From Paenibacillus sp. HGH0039 (GTDB lineage: Bacteria; Bacillota; Bacilli; Paenibacillales; NBRC-103111), in NCBI RefSeq assembly GCF_000411255.1, contig NZ_KE150413.1, positions 347,131-411,130 of the forward strand: a stretch of 64,000 bases of DNA. The letters run 5' to 3'. The translations under genes and the position numbers were made by a program. Below the pieces are notes generated by a model. That model was not told the DNA's origin. It was given only the letters and a program-made list of their open reading frames with translations, and made no database searches. This document shows, in pieces, positions 16,968 to 27,361 of the stretch; the stretch's first letter is position 1; the number at the start of each line of letters is the position of its first letter.

Positions 16968-17445
16968 ACTGACTCATTTTAATGAACAAGGGCGCGCCAA
17001 AATGGTCGACATCAGCGATAAAAAGGAGACCAAGCGGACAGCCGTTGCCCGTACCCGCATTACGATGCTGCCGGAAACGCTGCTGCGCATCCGTGAAGGG
17101 CGGCTTGCCAAAGGCGATGTGCTTGCTGTCGCCCAGGTGGCCGGCATCATGGCGGCGAAGAAAACGGCCGACTGGATTCCGATGTGCCACCCGCTCGCGC
17201 TGTCCGGGGTGGACATCCGCTTCGTATACGAAAGCGGGACGGAACTCGGCATCGAAGCCGAAGTGCGCACAACGGGACCGACCGGCGTGGAAATGGAGGC
17301 GCTGACGGCCGTATCGGCTGCGGCCCTGACCGTGTATGATATGTGCAAAGCACTCCAGAAGGACATGGTGATCGGGCCTACGATGCTCGTAACCAAAACC
17401 GGCGGTAAAAATGGAGATTTTCACAGATTTGATACCCATTCTTAA
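16951..17445 (+). CDS. moaC: Cyclic pyranopterin monophosphate synthase MoaC
   Basis: A 164-aa enzyme of molybdenum cofactor synthesis. It rearranges 3',8-cyclo-GTP, made by MoaA, into cyclic pyranopterin monophosphate. Typical motifs: [16 protein letters not shown] at the N-terminus, IPMCHPL near residue 75, [23 protein letters not shown] near residue 110, and the terminal [21 protein letters not shown] precedes ATG 16951 inside the end of the cyclo-ligase gene. The same neighbourhood (ydiF, moaC, tatAC) is found in B. subtilis. Confidence 0.97.
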   Translation: MEQPDKLTHFNEQGRAKMVDISDKKETKRTAVARTRITMLPETLLRIREGRLAKGDVLAVAQVAGIMAAKKTADWIPMCHPLALSGVDIRFVYESGTELGIEAEVRTTGPTGVEMEALTAVSAAALTVYDMCKALQKDMVIGPTMLVTKTGGKNGDFHRFDTHS

Positions 17446-17481
17446 TCAAATTTTGTTACAGTAGAGGAAGAGGTGAGAGGA

Positions 17482-17982
17482 ATGCGCTGGAAAGTTGCGA
17501 TTCTAACTGCCAGTGACCGCGGATCGAGGGGAGAACGGGAAGATACGAGCGCCCAAGTCATCCGCGAGCTGGTAGAGGAAGAGATTCAAGGAGATATCAT
17601 TGAATACCGCGTCGTACCGGATGAAATGGACGAAATTATGGCGGCTCTTATAGAAATGACCGACTACTTTCAGGCGGATCTCATCTTGACGACAGGCGGA
17701 ACGGGTCTTGCGGCCCGGGACGTTACCCCGGAAGCGACCTTGAGCGTCATCGACCGTTCGGCACCCGGTTTTGCCGAAGCCATGCGGATGAAATCGATCG
17801 AGAAGTCTCCTCGGGCTATGCTTTCGCGAGCGGTGACCGGAATCCGGGGCTCTACGCTGATCATTAACCTGCCGGGAAGCCCCAAGGGTGTCCATGAAAG
17901 TCTCATGGCCATTATTGATGTGCTTCCTCATGCCTTGTCGATCCTAACGGGCCGGGAGCAGGAACATGCGGATGAAAGCTGA
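17482..17982 (+). CDS. Molybdopterin adenylyltransferase, MogA/MoaB family
   Basis: A 166-aa MoCF-fold protein. ILTASDRGSRGEREDTS at the N-terminus, LTTGGTGLAARDVTPEAT in the middle and INLPGSPKGVHESL near the end define the MogA/MoaB family, which adenylylates molybdopterin before metal insertion. ATG 17482 follows AGAGGTGAG; GTG 17473 is an alternative in the same frame. Its end overlaps the next gene (ATG 17966) by 17 nt, indicating coupling. Confidence 0.94.
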   Translation: MRWKVAILTASDRGSRGEREDTSAQVIRELVEEEIQGDIIEYRVVPDEMDEIMAALIEMTDYFQADLILTTGGTGLAARDVTPEATLSVIDRSAPGFAEAMRMKSIEKSPRAMLSRAVTGIRGSTLIINLPGSPKGVHESLMAIIDVLPHALSILTGREQEHADES

Positions 17983-19099
17983 CTCCATGCTTCGTGAAGT
18001 AAAAGTGGAGGATGCGGTCGGTCTGGTCCTCGCTCACGACTTGACCCAGATTATTCCGGGGGAGTTCAAGGGGCGCTTGTTCCGCAAAGGCCACCAGATT
18101 TCGGAAGAAGATATTCCCGCTTTGCTAAGCATCGGCAAGGAGCATATTTACGTGCTGGAACTTGCCGAAGGCTACCTTCACGAGGATGAGGCGGCTCTTC
18201 GTCTGGCGAGCGCCGTGCGGGGAGCGAACACCGAACGGACGGAACCGCACGAAGGCAAGGTGACGCTGAAATCGGCGATTCACGGGCTGGCCAAGATCGA
18301 CAAAGTGTTCGTCGATCAAGTCAACGGCATAGGTCGCATCGTGATGTCGACCATCCGCACGAATACGGTCGTTAAACCCGGGCAGCCTCTCGCGGGAACC
18401 CGGGTCATTCCGCTCGTCATCGAGGAGGAGCCTGTCGCCCGTGTGGAACGGCTGGCTGCGCAGCGAAGAAGCGGCCAAGCCTTGGACGCCGGGAGTTTGA
18501 AGCCGGAGAACGACGGCCCGGCGGATGCGGCCGGCAAGAGTGCGGCTCCTTCCGGAGCTTCCACGGCTTCGCCGGAGGAAGCTCCGGCGGCAGCGGCGGG
18601 GCTTGTCGCCGTGAAGCCGTTCCGCAGCCTGCGGGCGGGGCTGATCACCACCGGCAGCGAAGTGTTCAAGGGCCGAATCCGGGACAAATTCGGCCCTGTC
18701 GTGCGAGCCAAAGTCGAGGCGCTCGGCTCGAAGGTGATCGACCAGCGGTTCACGCCGGACGACATGGATGCGATCGTAACCGAGATCCGGTATTTCCTCG
18801 GACTCGGCGCGGATCTCATCCTGGTCACCGGCGGCATGTCGGTCGATCCCGACGACCGCACGCCCGGGGCCATATCCCGGGCGGGCGCCCGCATCGTCAG
18901 CTACGGGACGCCGATGCTGCCCGGCTCGATGCTGATGATGGCTTATATCGGCAGCGTCCCGGTAATGGGGCTGCCGGGCTGCGTGATGCACGATCCGTAC
19001 ACGTCCTTCGACGTGCTTCTCCCGCGTATCTGCGCCGGGGAAGAGATTTTCCGCGAAGATATTACGGAGATGGGATACGGCGGCCTGCTCGGCTGCTGA
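17966..19099 (+). CDS. MoeA-like molybdopterin-binding protein
   Basis: A 377-aa protein with an N-terminal ~150-residue domain (LREVKVEDAVGLVLAHDLTQI, then GRIVMSTIRTNTVVKPGQ). The C-terminal MoCF domain begins LRAGLITTGSEVFKGRI, with LILVTGGMSVDPDDRTPGAI and GLPGCVMHDPYTSFD. Between them is an Ala/Pro/Ser-rich linker of about 45 residues. The arrangement resembles shortened MoeA-like proteins of Bacillales and Clostridia that bind molybdopterin. True MoeA has four domains and is ~400 aa, so exact function (metal insertion or regulatory binding) is uncertain. Confidence 0.82.
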   Translation: MRMKADSMLREVKVEDAVGLVLAHDLTQIIPGEFKGRLFRKGHQISEEDIPALLSIGKEHIYVLELAEGYLHEDEAALRLASAVRGANTERTEPHEGKVTLKSAIHGLAKIDKVFVDQVNGIGRIVMSTIRTNTVVKPGQPLAGTRVIPLVIEEEPVARVERLAAQRRSGQALDAGSLKPENDGPADAAGKSAAPSGASTASPEEAPAAAAGLVAVKPFRSLRAGLITTGSEVFKGRIRDKFGPVVRAKVEALGSKVIDQRFTPDDMDAIVTEIRYFLGLGADLILVTGGMSVDPDDRTPGAISRAGARIVSYGTPMLPGSMLMMAYIGSVPVMGLPGCVMHDPYTSFDVLLPRICAGEEIFREDITEMGYGGLLGC

Positions 19100-19128
19100 T
19101 TACACATTTTGAGGAGGAAACATTCCGG

Positions 19129-19434
19129 ATGTTTCAAAATATAGGCTTTACCGAAATTTTGCTGGTTGCCGTCGTGTGTCTGCTGCTGTTCGGACCGAAC
19201 AAGCTTCCCGAGCTCGGGAGAGCTTTCGGACGTACCTTGAGCGAGTTCAAGAAGGGCGCGCGCGATATGATGTCCGAGCATGACCAGGCGGACAAGAAAG
19301 CGGCCGAGGTCAAGTCTGCCGCTGCAGCGCCCGAAGAAGTTCCGGCGCCGGCCTCTTTAACGCAAGCCGCTCCCGCACCGGCGGCGAGCAGTGAACGGGC
19401 GGTTTCGGACAACCCCCGCCGGCTTCCCGACTAA
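19129..19434 (+). CDS. tatA: Twin-arginine translocase subunit TatA
   Basis: A 101-aa TatA/E protein. The single N-terminal membrane helix (about residues 4-21) is followed by the hinge FGPNKLPELGRAFGR and a cytoplasmic amphipathic helix ending near residue 50. The remaining ~50 residues are a disordered Ala/Pro/Glu tail. Many copies line the pore that exports folded proteins. SD GAGGAGG precedes ATG 19129. tatC follows 43 nt downstream. Confidence 0.96.
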   Translation: MFQNIGFTEILLVAVVCLLLFGPNKLPELGRAFGRTLSEFKKGARDMMSEHDQADKKAAEVKSAAAAPEEVPAPASLTQAAPAPAASSERAVSDNPRRLPD

Positions 19435-19477
19435 GGTTCCGGTTCAGTGAAGCTATACGTAGATAGGTTGGTGCTGC

Positions 19478-20233
19478 ATGGATAAAGAACAACCTTTGGT
19501 CGAGCATCTGGCGGAGCTGCGCAAGCGGATCTTCTGGGTGCTGGGAGTCCTGATCATCGGCCTCGTCATCGGCCTTGTTTTCGCCAAGAACGTCATCCTT
19601 TTCCTGAAATCCGTGCCTCCGGCCGATAAAATCGCGTGGCATGTATTTTCACCGTGGGATGCGCTCCGTTTATACATGAACTTCGGTTTTGTCGTGGCTC
19701 TGCTCATTACACTGCCGGTGATCCTTTACCACATTTGGGCGTTTGTAAGTCCGGGGCTCCGGGAAAGCGAGCAGAAAGCGTCGATTCTCTACATTCCGGG
19801 AGCGGTTGTCCTGTTCCTGGCGGGTCTTGCTTTCGGATATTTTGTCGTGTTTCCGATGGCCTTTTACTTTACGACGGCGATCAGCCATTCCATGGGAATT
19901 ACCGAGCTCTACGGGGCGGCCCAGTATTTTTCGTTCATGTTTAACATTATTTTGCCGCTTTCGGTTCTGTTCGAACTTCCGATCGTGGTGATGTTTCTGA
20001 CTAAACTGCGCATTCTGAACCCCAAGCGGCTGGCCAAAATGCGGCGTTACGCTTATATGGTTCTGGTCATCCTCTCGACTATCATCACGCCGCCGGATGC
20101 GATCTCCGCTATTCTTGTGGCGCTGCCGATGATTGTGCTGTATGAGTTCAGCGTGCTGCTTTCGGGCTTTATTTATCGCAAACAGCTTGTCCAGGACGCG
20201 GCCTGGGAAGCGGAATACGGGGAACAAAAGTAA
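19478..20233 (+). CDS. tatC: Twin-arginine translocase subunit TatC
   Basis: A 251-aa integral membrane protein with six predicted TM segments. The cytoplasmic N-terminus has LVEHLAELRKRIFW. The F-x-x-P-G-L-x-x-x-E motif is visible as FVSPGLRESEQK, and AIITPPDA-type residues occur in the last loop as TIITPPDAIS. TatC binds the twin-arginine signal peptide. A terminator at 20235-20262 directly follows, so tatAC ends the molybdenum cofactor/Tat run. Confidence 0.97.
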   Translation: MDKEQPLVEHLAELRKRIFWVLGVLIIGLVIGLVFAKNVILFLKSVPPADKIAWHVFSPWDALRLYMNFGFVVALLITLPVILYHIWAFVSPGLRESEQKASILYIPGAVVLFLAGLAFGYFVVFPMAFYFTTAISHSMGITELYGAAQYFSFMFNIILPLSVLFELPIVVMFLTKLRILNPKRLAKMRRYAYMVLVILSTIITPPDAISAILVALPMIVLYEFSVLLSGFIYRKQLVQDAAWEAEYGEQK

Positions 20234-20234
20234 C

Positions 20235-20262
20235 GGGCTGTCGGAAGACGGCCCCTTTTTTT
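20235..20262 (+). terminator. tatC terminator
   Basis: GGGCTGTC pairs with GACGGCCC (one G-T pair) around a GGAA tetraloop (20235-20254), then eight T residues. Confidence 0.93.
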
Positions 20263-20525
20263 TCGGATCGGGTCAGAAGAGGTAGGGTTGGGCGTTCCTT
20301 GGAATGACCGCAATTCTGCCGGAAAAGTGCCGTATTCCTCGTCATAAGAGAGCCGGCAGCGCATAGGATACGAAGTTGGAATCGTTTTTTCGCCCGGGCC
20401 GGTAAAATCGGTGTACAAGACGAATGAAATTCCGGCAGTCGGGGAACAATGGGTGAGGCGTTTCCTTGGGAACAACTTCCATTCTGCTTTTTGCGGCAAA
20501 AACAATAAAATTTAACAAAACCCAC
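20263..20525. other. Intergenic region without recognised features
   Basis: About 260 nt between the tatC terminator and the groES promoter. No SD-supported ORF, repeat or further hairpin was noticed. Confidence 0.6.
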
Positions 20526-20592
20526 TTGCAAAACGATGGTAAAATCATTATCATTAAAAGTGTTGTTAGCACTTAAGATGTTTGAGTGCTAA
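20526..20592 (+). promoter_or_regulatory. groESL promoter with CIRCE operator
   Basis: Promoter TTGCAA (20526-20531), 17-nt spacer, TATCAT (20549-20554). The CIRCE inverted repeat TTAGCACTT (20566-20574), 9-nt spacer, GAGTGCTAA (20584-20592) begins 12 nt after the -10 box. It differs from the consensus only at the last base of the left arm (T for C). This is the binding site of the heat-shock repressor HrcA. Confidence 0.96.
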
Positions 20593-20642
20593 AATCTAAA
20601 AATCCATTGACTACAAACTAAACTGAAGGAGGCTATTTATCC

Positions 20643-20924
20643 ATGATCAAACCGTTGGGTGATCGCGTTATCATTGAAGCCATTGCGAAAGAGGAGACGA
20701 CTGCTAGTGGCATCGTGCTTCCGGACACAGCTAAAGAAAAGCCGCAGGAAGGCAAAGTTGTAGCAGTTGGAAGCGGCACGCTGAAAGACGGCGAGCGCGT
20801 TGAGCTGGAAGTTAAAGAAGGCGACCGCGTTATTTTCTCCAAGTACGCAGGGACTGAAGTGAAATACGAGGGCCGCGAGCTGTTGATTATGCGTGAGAGC
20901 GATATCCTCGCTATCTTAGCCTAA
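20643..20924 (+). CDS. groES: Co-chaperonin GroES
   Basis: A 93-aa Cpn10. [12 protein letters not shown] at the N-terminus, the mobile loop with [18 protein letters not shown] (residues ~20-37) and [12 protein letters not shown] are typical. The heptameric lid closes the GroEL cage. SD AAGGAGG precedes ATG 20643. Expression follows HrcA control at the CIRCE site upstream. groEL follows after 137 nt in the same transcript. Confidence 0.98.
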   Translation: MIKPLGDRVIIEAIAKEETTASGIVLPDTAKEKPQEGKVVAVGSGTLKDGERVELEVKEGDRVIFSKYAGTEVKYEGRELLIMRESDILAILA

Positions 20925-21028
20925 TTTAGCGGATTCACATACTTAAGCCACTCATTTGAATACTTACCGCCTGAAGCCTCGGCCAAGGCCGGTTATCGGA
21001 ATCGATATAGATGCACATGAACCTGTAA

Positions 21029-22690
<1,662 letters not shown>

Positions 22691-22800
22691 TGAAATCATT
22701 GTCGAAGTAATTCGATGATGAACAACCGCGCTTAAACGGTAGATTTCGTTGCCGACTGGACGGAAAGCGTCCAGTGACCACATTTTGACCACATAGAAAT

Positions 22801-22854
22801 AAAAATAGGCTTCTCACGAGTTCAAATCGAACTTCGTGAAAAGCCTATTTTATT
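22801..22854 (+). terminator. groESL terminator
   Basis: A long hairpin: AAATAGGCTT pairs with AAGCCTATTT, with an inner CACGAGTTC/GAACTTCGTG stem (22803-22850), ending in TTTTATT. Confidence 0.88.
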
Positions 22855-22963
22855 AACTTAGTGCGACCCCCGATTTTTTCAATCAGATTCTCCAATCCCA
22901 GATCAAAAAAATGATGCGTGACCATAATATTACCCAAAAGCTCAAGAAGTGCAGGAGGCAGAT

Positions 22964-23545
22964 ATGGTAGATGAAAGGCATCTTGTTTATTTCAAAGAAC
23001 TCTTGGAAGGAAACTCTCAAATTTCTTTTAGGGCATATCTTTCAAAAAATGAAGATTCTTTGCGCAAGCAATTTTCTCCGGCAAGATTTGCAAGACTAAA
23101 GTTTAAGTCAATTGATGAAATAATAAAGATTCTTGACGAAGAAAAAATATCCTACATCGTTAATGATCAAGCCATAAGAAACGAAAAATATTTGGCGACA
23201 TTTCATCCGGATGCATTGAATGAAAAAGGCAGGCTCAAGGAAGGATTCAAAGACACCATATTCAATGGAATTGTTCACGATTTTAAAACCAAGGGCGAAG
23301 ATGCGGTCTTAACCCTCCATAAATACATCGAATTTCCTGAAAACATCAATAATAAAAAAAATATAGAAAAACTCGAAGACATCGAATTTTTCGCCGAAAC
23401 GGAATTATGCTTAGGAGATAAAAATCTTGGCCTTTTTTTACTGAAGGCGCTAGCATCTATTGAGCGTCAGTTTTCCGATGTGGATGATATTGTCCTTAGA
23501 GCAAAAGAAGCTGTCATGAAGCACCAATCATCGAAAGGAAACTAA
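22964..23545 (+). CDS. Orphan hypothetical protein, charged, AT-rich gene
   Basis: A 193-aa soluble, highly charged protein (many K, E, D, N) with no signal peptide, membrane segment or recognised domain. AGGAGG (22953-22958) lies 5 nt before ATG 22964, a strong start; GTG 22949 is in frame but precedes the SD. Base composition is clearly AT-richer than groEL just upstream, pointing to acquired DNA. It is first of three consecutive genes of similar composition, two of which resemble families seen in toxin-immunity loci, so an immunity-like role is possible but unproven. Confidence 0.72.
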   Translation: MVDERHLVYFKELLEGNSQISFRAYLSKNEDSLRKQFSPARFARLKFKSIDEIIKILDEEKISYIVNDQAIRNEKYLATFHPDALNEKGRLKEGFKDTIFNGIVHDFKTKGEDAVLTLHKYIEFPENINNKKNIEKLEDIEFFAETELCLGDKNLGLFLLKALASIERQFSDVDDIVLRAKEAVMKHQSSKGN

Positions 23546-23619
23546 GTAACTTCGTATATTAACACTCTAGACCGGCCCAAACTTTAAACCGAGAAAACCA
23601 ATAAAAAAAGGTGATGGAT

Positions 23620-24231
23620 GTGCAAATCAATAGAGAGTCAAGCAAAGAAAAAATTCTGAACTTCGACATCAGAAGAACAATCATTCTTAATTTATATATT
23701 AAAGAATGGTCTATGCCAGAATATAGAGTCATAATGACAAAACCGGAGATTGGCGTATATATTGAGATCTATTATTTTCCATCAATTAATGATAAAATTC
23801 CTGCAAGATTCGCAACAGTCGGCCTATCTAATTCCATTCGAAAAACTGGAAAACCTACTGAGACTGAATGGATGCTGGCTTTAAAACCCGATTTGGGACA
23901 AGAAAGCCTTGATCGTATATTCTCCTATTTCTGCGACCTGATTGCCCATAATATTGAAAATATAAAATCTTCGGAAGCACCACGAGTAATGACTGAGAGC
24001 GCACTCGCACCAGAGAACTGGACTACAAAAGCCCTTTTGATTGATGAACTAAGAGGAGAAAGTGAGGATTTAGAAGAAATAAAAATAGGTGAAGAAATAA
24101 TTAGTGTCTTGTGGGTTGTACCAATTACTCATAAAGAAGCACGTATAATTTTACAAGAAGGTATAGATGCTTTTGATATTTACATAGAAAAGTCTCAGTA
24201 TTCAATAATAGATCCCACTCGTCCTTATTAA
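23620..24231 (+). CDS. Suppressor-of-fused (SUFU)-domain-like protein
   Basis: A 203-aa soluble protein. The C-terminal part VLWVVPITHKEARIILQEGIDAFDIYIEK matches the bacterial Suppressor-of-fused pattern (a P-I-T-x-x-E strand-turn followed by an amphipathic helix). The N-terminal half (IGVYIEIYYFPS, then FATVGLSN) fits the same beta-rich fold. Bacterial SUFU proteins are known as immunity proteins of polymorphic toxin systems. GTG 23620 is chosen because AAGGTGA (23608-23614) lies 5 nt upstream; GTG 23611 and ATG 23614 are alternatives. No toxin gene is adjacent, so it would be an orphan immunity gene. Confidence 0.62.
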   Translation: MQINRESSKEKILNFDIRRTIILNLYIKEWSMPEYRVIMTKPEIGVYIEIYYFPSINDKIPARFATVGLSNSIRKTGKPTETEWMLALKPDLGQESLDRIFSYFCDLIAHNIENIKSSEAPRVMTESALAPENWTTKALLIDELRGESEDLEEIKIGEEIISVLWVVPITHKEARIILQEGIDAFDIYIEKSQYSIIDPTRPY

Positions 24232-24306
24232 TAAGCAGTTCAATATATTTCGGTCTCCAGCGGCAGTGAACGGCAATAAGGGTCCGAGGAAAATAAGCTG
24301 AAGAGG

Positions 24307-25191
24307 ATGGTGCACCCAATGACCAACATTACGGAAATCAATAGCCTAGAAAACTGGCAAAATGCTTCACGTGAACGCCGCGAAGATATTTGCAATTCGA
24401 TAATCAATAAATTACCAGGCAGATTCAAACTCGTTAAACCACATATAATAAAAAATCCTCAAAATGGTGAAGAAATAGAAATACCATGTTTTTATGATGA
24501 GCTTTACGAAACACCTTTAAATTTAATATTTGGAGGAGACTTTATTTATGGTGCATCCTCTCAACATATTGAAAGCATCAGAAATATAGGCACACCTAAC
24601 GATTGGTCAATGATTTCTCAACTTATCCATCAATCTGAGGATAATGAAAATACTCGTATAAACCCATTCCTTATGAGCCGTTTCCCTGTTTACGAGTGGG
24701 TATTAGAGGAGAATATTAATCTATCAAATGATGAAGAACGGCCTGATTTTTATAGCGAAGACGGCCCATTCCCCGCCTATGTTAACTTACAAGAAGCAAA
24801 GTCTTTTTTGGAAAAAACAGGGTATAGAATGCCATGGGATTTCGAGTGGGAGTATATCTCCAAGGAGTTCAAGAATAATTTGTTCATTTGTGGAGAAGAA
24901 ATTCCATCACGAGATTTATCCGATGACATCTGCCTTACACAATTTGGTGATAGCAGGCTCAATAAAGCAGCTTCCAATATTTTTGGCATAGCAGGTCTCG
25001 CCATTGCGGCATTCACCCGCATTGGAGGAGCGAGCGATGAAATAATCGTTCGTGGAGGCGCTGCCGGATTTTACCCGTTTCAACACCCTTCGCAATGGGC
25101 AATGCTATTGACCGAGCTGCAATTACCTCTAAAAAATATGCCTGGCCAGTTAGCAGGTCTGCGATTATGTCTCGACATACCCAAAATCTAA
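24307..25191 (+). CDS. Degenerate formylglycine-generating-enzyme (SUMF1)-like protein
   Basis: A 294-aa protein whose central and C-terminal parts follow the FGE-sulfatase fold. AYVNLQEAKSFLEKTGYRMPWDFEWEYI parallels the family's W-x-x-A-x-x-Y-C ... RLPTEAEWEYA motif. SNIFGIAGLA parallels N-x-x-G-L, and IVRGGAAGF ... GLRLCLD parallels RGGS-W ... GFR. The catalytic cysteines of true FGEs are not apparent, so it is unlikely to make formylglycine. ATG 24319 is an alternative start; neither has an ideal SD. It is the last of the three-gene cassette, with a terminator 67 nt downstream. Confidence 0.5.
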   Translation: MVHPMTNITEINSLENWQNASRERREDICNSIINKLPGRFKLVKPHIIKNPQNGEEIEIPCFYDELYETPLNLIFGGDFIYGASSQHIESIRNIGTPNDWSMISQLIHQSEDNENTRINPFLMSRFPVYEWVLEENINLSNDEERPDFYSEDGPFPAYVNLQEAKSFLEKTGYRMPWDFEWEYISKEFKNNLFICGEEIPSRDLSDDICLTQFGDSRLNKAASNIFGIAGLAIAAFTRIGGASDEIIVRGGAAGFYPFQHPSQWAMLLTELQLPLKNMPGQLAGLRLCLDIPKI

Positions 25192-25257
25192 TACTCCAAA
25201 GCCTTGTGAATTAAGGTTTCCCGTAAGGGGAAGACCGTTTAACCAGATTTGTTAATG

Positions 25258-25293
25258 AAGGCCTCTCAGAGTTCATATCTGAGAGGCCTTTTT
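25258..25293 (+). terminator. Terminator of the orphan cassette
   Basis: A 13-bp perfect stem, AAGGCCTCTCAGA (25258-25270) with TCTGAGAGGCCTT (25278-25290), then T residues. Confidence 0.93.
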
Positions 25294-25422
25294 GCGTGCG
25301 TCTTTTTCATCCTGTATGGATAAGGTTTTAAAAAATGTTGATTAGATGTGAGAAATTTTATATCTTGTAAACTACTTTACAGAATATTTAGAAAGTAATT
25401 AATAAAATAAATGCATACCCAA

Positions 25423-26121
25423 TTAATTGTGAGTGGTTCCTAAAGAAATCAAGCGCGCCTTGTCTTCAATCACGTACTTGCCGTTTTGTTTGGAAATGAC
25501 GCCGGTTAGTTCCAATTTTTTCAGGGTTTTTGCCGCTGTCACCCTTGATGTGCTCACTAGATTGGCCAATTCTTGGTGTGTGAAGCCGATTCCGATGAAC
25601 TCTTTTTCACCGCTTTTTAACCCGTACGTATCAACTAACTGTAAAAGCGTGTGACAAATTCGCTGGATGGCGGAATAAGAGCTTAATTGCAATAATTGGG
25701 ATGACATGATTCTCATTTTTAAGTTTACCAAAAGCAAAACTTGTCGCGTGAGTTCAAAATTGCTTTTCAACGTTTCTTCGAGTTTTTTTCGATCAATTTT
25801 AATTAAAGTAGCTTTACTGGCGGCAATAGCGCTATGGTTGTACGATGCAACGTTATCAAAGATGCCGTTTTCGCCAATCATTCCGTTTTTTCCAATGATT
25901 GCGATCGTTTTTTCGACGCCGTTAAGGGAGGTCACATATAATCGAATACGTCCGTTCAGAACCAGATAGACAAAATCATCAGGTTGATTTTCCAAAAAGA
26001 TAAAAGCATTTTTTTGAAAAACCAGTTTTTGTCCAAGTTGAGGGAGCGGATGCCAATGAAAAGCCAAGCTCTCCAGCCAAGATGTTACCGAAGAATTGAT
26101 AGCGCTTTCTATCTTGGTCAT
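25423..26121 (-). CDS. Crp/Fnr family transcriptional regulator
   Basis: A 232-aa regulator. The N-terminal cyclic-nucleotide-binding-like beta barrel (about 20-120) has VYLVLNGRIRLYV and GENGIFD. A dimer helix follows, then a Crp-type winged helix (about 150-225) with FTHQELANLVSTSRVTAAKTLKKL as recognition region. No cysteine cluster for an Fe-S centre is present, so it is not an oxygen-sensing Fnr. ATG 26121 follows AGGAGATTG; TTG 26136 overlaps the SD and is rejected. It is divergent from the catabolic gene run with only 41 nt between start codons, so it probably controls that run. Confidence 0.9.
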   Translation of the reverse strand: MTKIESAINSSVTSWLESLAFHWHPLPQLGQKLVFQKNAFIFLENQPDDFVYLVLNGRIRLYVTSLNGVEKTIAIIGKNGMIGENGIFDNVASYNHSAIAASKATLIKIDRKKLEETLKSNFELTRQVLLLVNLKMRIMSSQLLQLSSYSAIQRICHTLLQLVDTYGLKSGEKEFIGIGFTHQELANLVSTSRVTAAKTLKKLELTGVISKQNGKYVIEDKARLISLGTTHN

Positions 26122-26162
26122 AGTCAATCTCCTCAAATATAAATTGAAAGCGAGCGATTTCT

Positions 26163-27296
26163 GTGGACTATCCTTTTGGTAAGGAAAGACAATATTTTCC
26201 GATATTGAAAAACAAGATTCAGCTGTCCAGTTGCTCGCAAAGCGCGATGAGCCTTCAAGTGGAAGGGGCCGTAAAAGAGTATACCGACGGTTGGTTAGCA
26301 GAAGGCATGGACTGGACGGGCTGGGTGCATCGGGTAGAGATGGCTAAACAATCTTTTGCCACACTGATTAATGCGTCACCCGATGAAATTGCGGTGCTTC
26401 CGTCCGTTTCATTAGCGGCGGCGGCAGTTGCATCCGCGCTGCAATTTACAACACGCAGGAATAAAGTCGTGACCACCGAAATGGATTTCCCTTCAATCGG
26501 GCACGTCTGGTTGGCTCAACAATCTCGGGGGGCCCAAGTCGCATTTGTTCCAAGTGAAAACAACGAGATTCCCATTGAATTTTATGATCAATGTGTGGAT
26601 GAACAAACGTTGATCGTCTCCATGTCGCATGCTGCTTATTATAATGGACTTAAACAAGATTTAAAACAAATTTCCTCCATTGTTCACGATAAAGGGGCAC
26701 GGCTATTTGTTGATGCGTATCAGTCAGCGGGTTGTGTTGCTATAGATGTTAAGGAGATGGACGTAGATTTTCTTGCGGCAGGAGCTCAGAAGTATTTGCT
26801 GGGGATACCGGGAATCGCCTTCCTATATGTGAAGAAAGAACTTGCCGATGAATTGCAGCCTTCCATTACCGGCTGGTTCGGCCGAATAGATCCTTTTTCG
26901 TTTGATGTTAAATCGCTGGATTATGCGGAAGGAACAAGACGTTTTGATACGGGAACTCCTCCAATGATCAACGCTTACGCCGCTCATGCAGCGCTGGAAC
27001 TGATTAATCAGATAGGTGTCAATCGAATTGAGTCCTATCTTAACGAATTATCGAGCTTTGCCATTTCTTATGGACAAGAAAAGGGATTAACCATCGCAAG
27101 CCCGCTAGATCTCAAGCGAAAAGCAGCGAATACGGCATTTCATTGCCCGAACGCATCCCTGATCGAAATGAAAATGAGGGAAAGAGGAGTTATTGTGTCG
27201 GCGCGCAATGACGTCATTCGGATTGCACCCCATTTTTATAATAAAAAAGAAGAAGTGGCTATTGCAATTGATACGCTGTATGAACTGAAATCGTGA
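26163..27296 (+). CDS. Class V aminotransferase (PLP-dependent, NifS-like fold)
   Basis: A 377-aa fold-type I PLP enzyme. It opens with LSSCSQSAMS, then shows a VSMSHAAYYNG-type strand, VDAYQSAG with the PLP-contacting Asp, and AGAQKYLLG with the Schiff-base Lys at residue 210. RRFDTGTPPMIN follows. No persulfide Cys loop typical of cysteine desulfurases was seen, so a desulfurase role is unlikely. Relatives include kynureninase- and epimerase-like enzymes. The GTG start at 26163 is the first start in frame after a TGA at 26145; the SD is weak. The intergenic distance and co-orientation link it to the amidohydrolase genes. Confidence 0.85.
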   Translation: MDYPFGKERQYFPILKNKIQLSSCSQSAMSLQVEGAVKEYTDGWLAEGMDWTGWVHRVEMAKQSFATLINASPDEIAVLPSVSLAAAAVASALQFTTRRNKVVTTEMDFPSIGHVWLAQQSRGAQVAFVPSENNEIPIEFYDQCVDEQTLIVSMSHAAYYNGLKQDLKQISSIVHDKGARLFVDAYQSAGCVAIDVKEMDVDFLAAGAQKYLLGIPGIAFLYVKKELADELQPSITGWFGRIDPFSFDVKSLDYAEGTRRFDTGTPPMINAYAAHAALELINQIGVNRIESYLNELSSFAISYGQEKGLTIASPLDLKRKAANTAFHCPNASLIEMKMRERGVIVSARNDVIRIAPHFYNKKEEVAIAIDTLYELKS

Positions 27297-27361
27297 TTGT
27301 ATGCGCTTACTTTTACGGTGCAATCCAATCTTAATTATGAAGAAAAAGGGAGAAATGCTAG

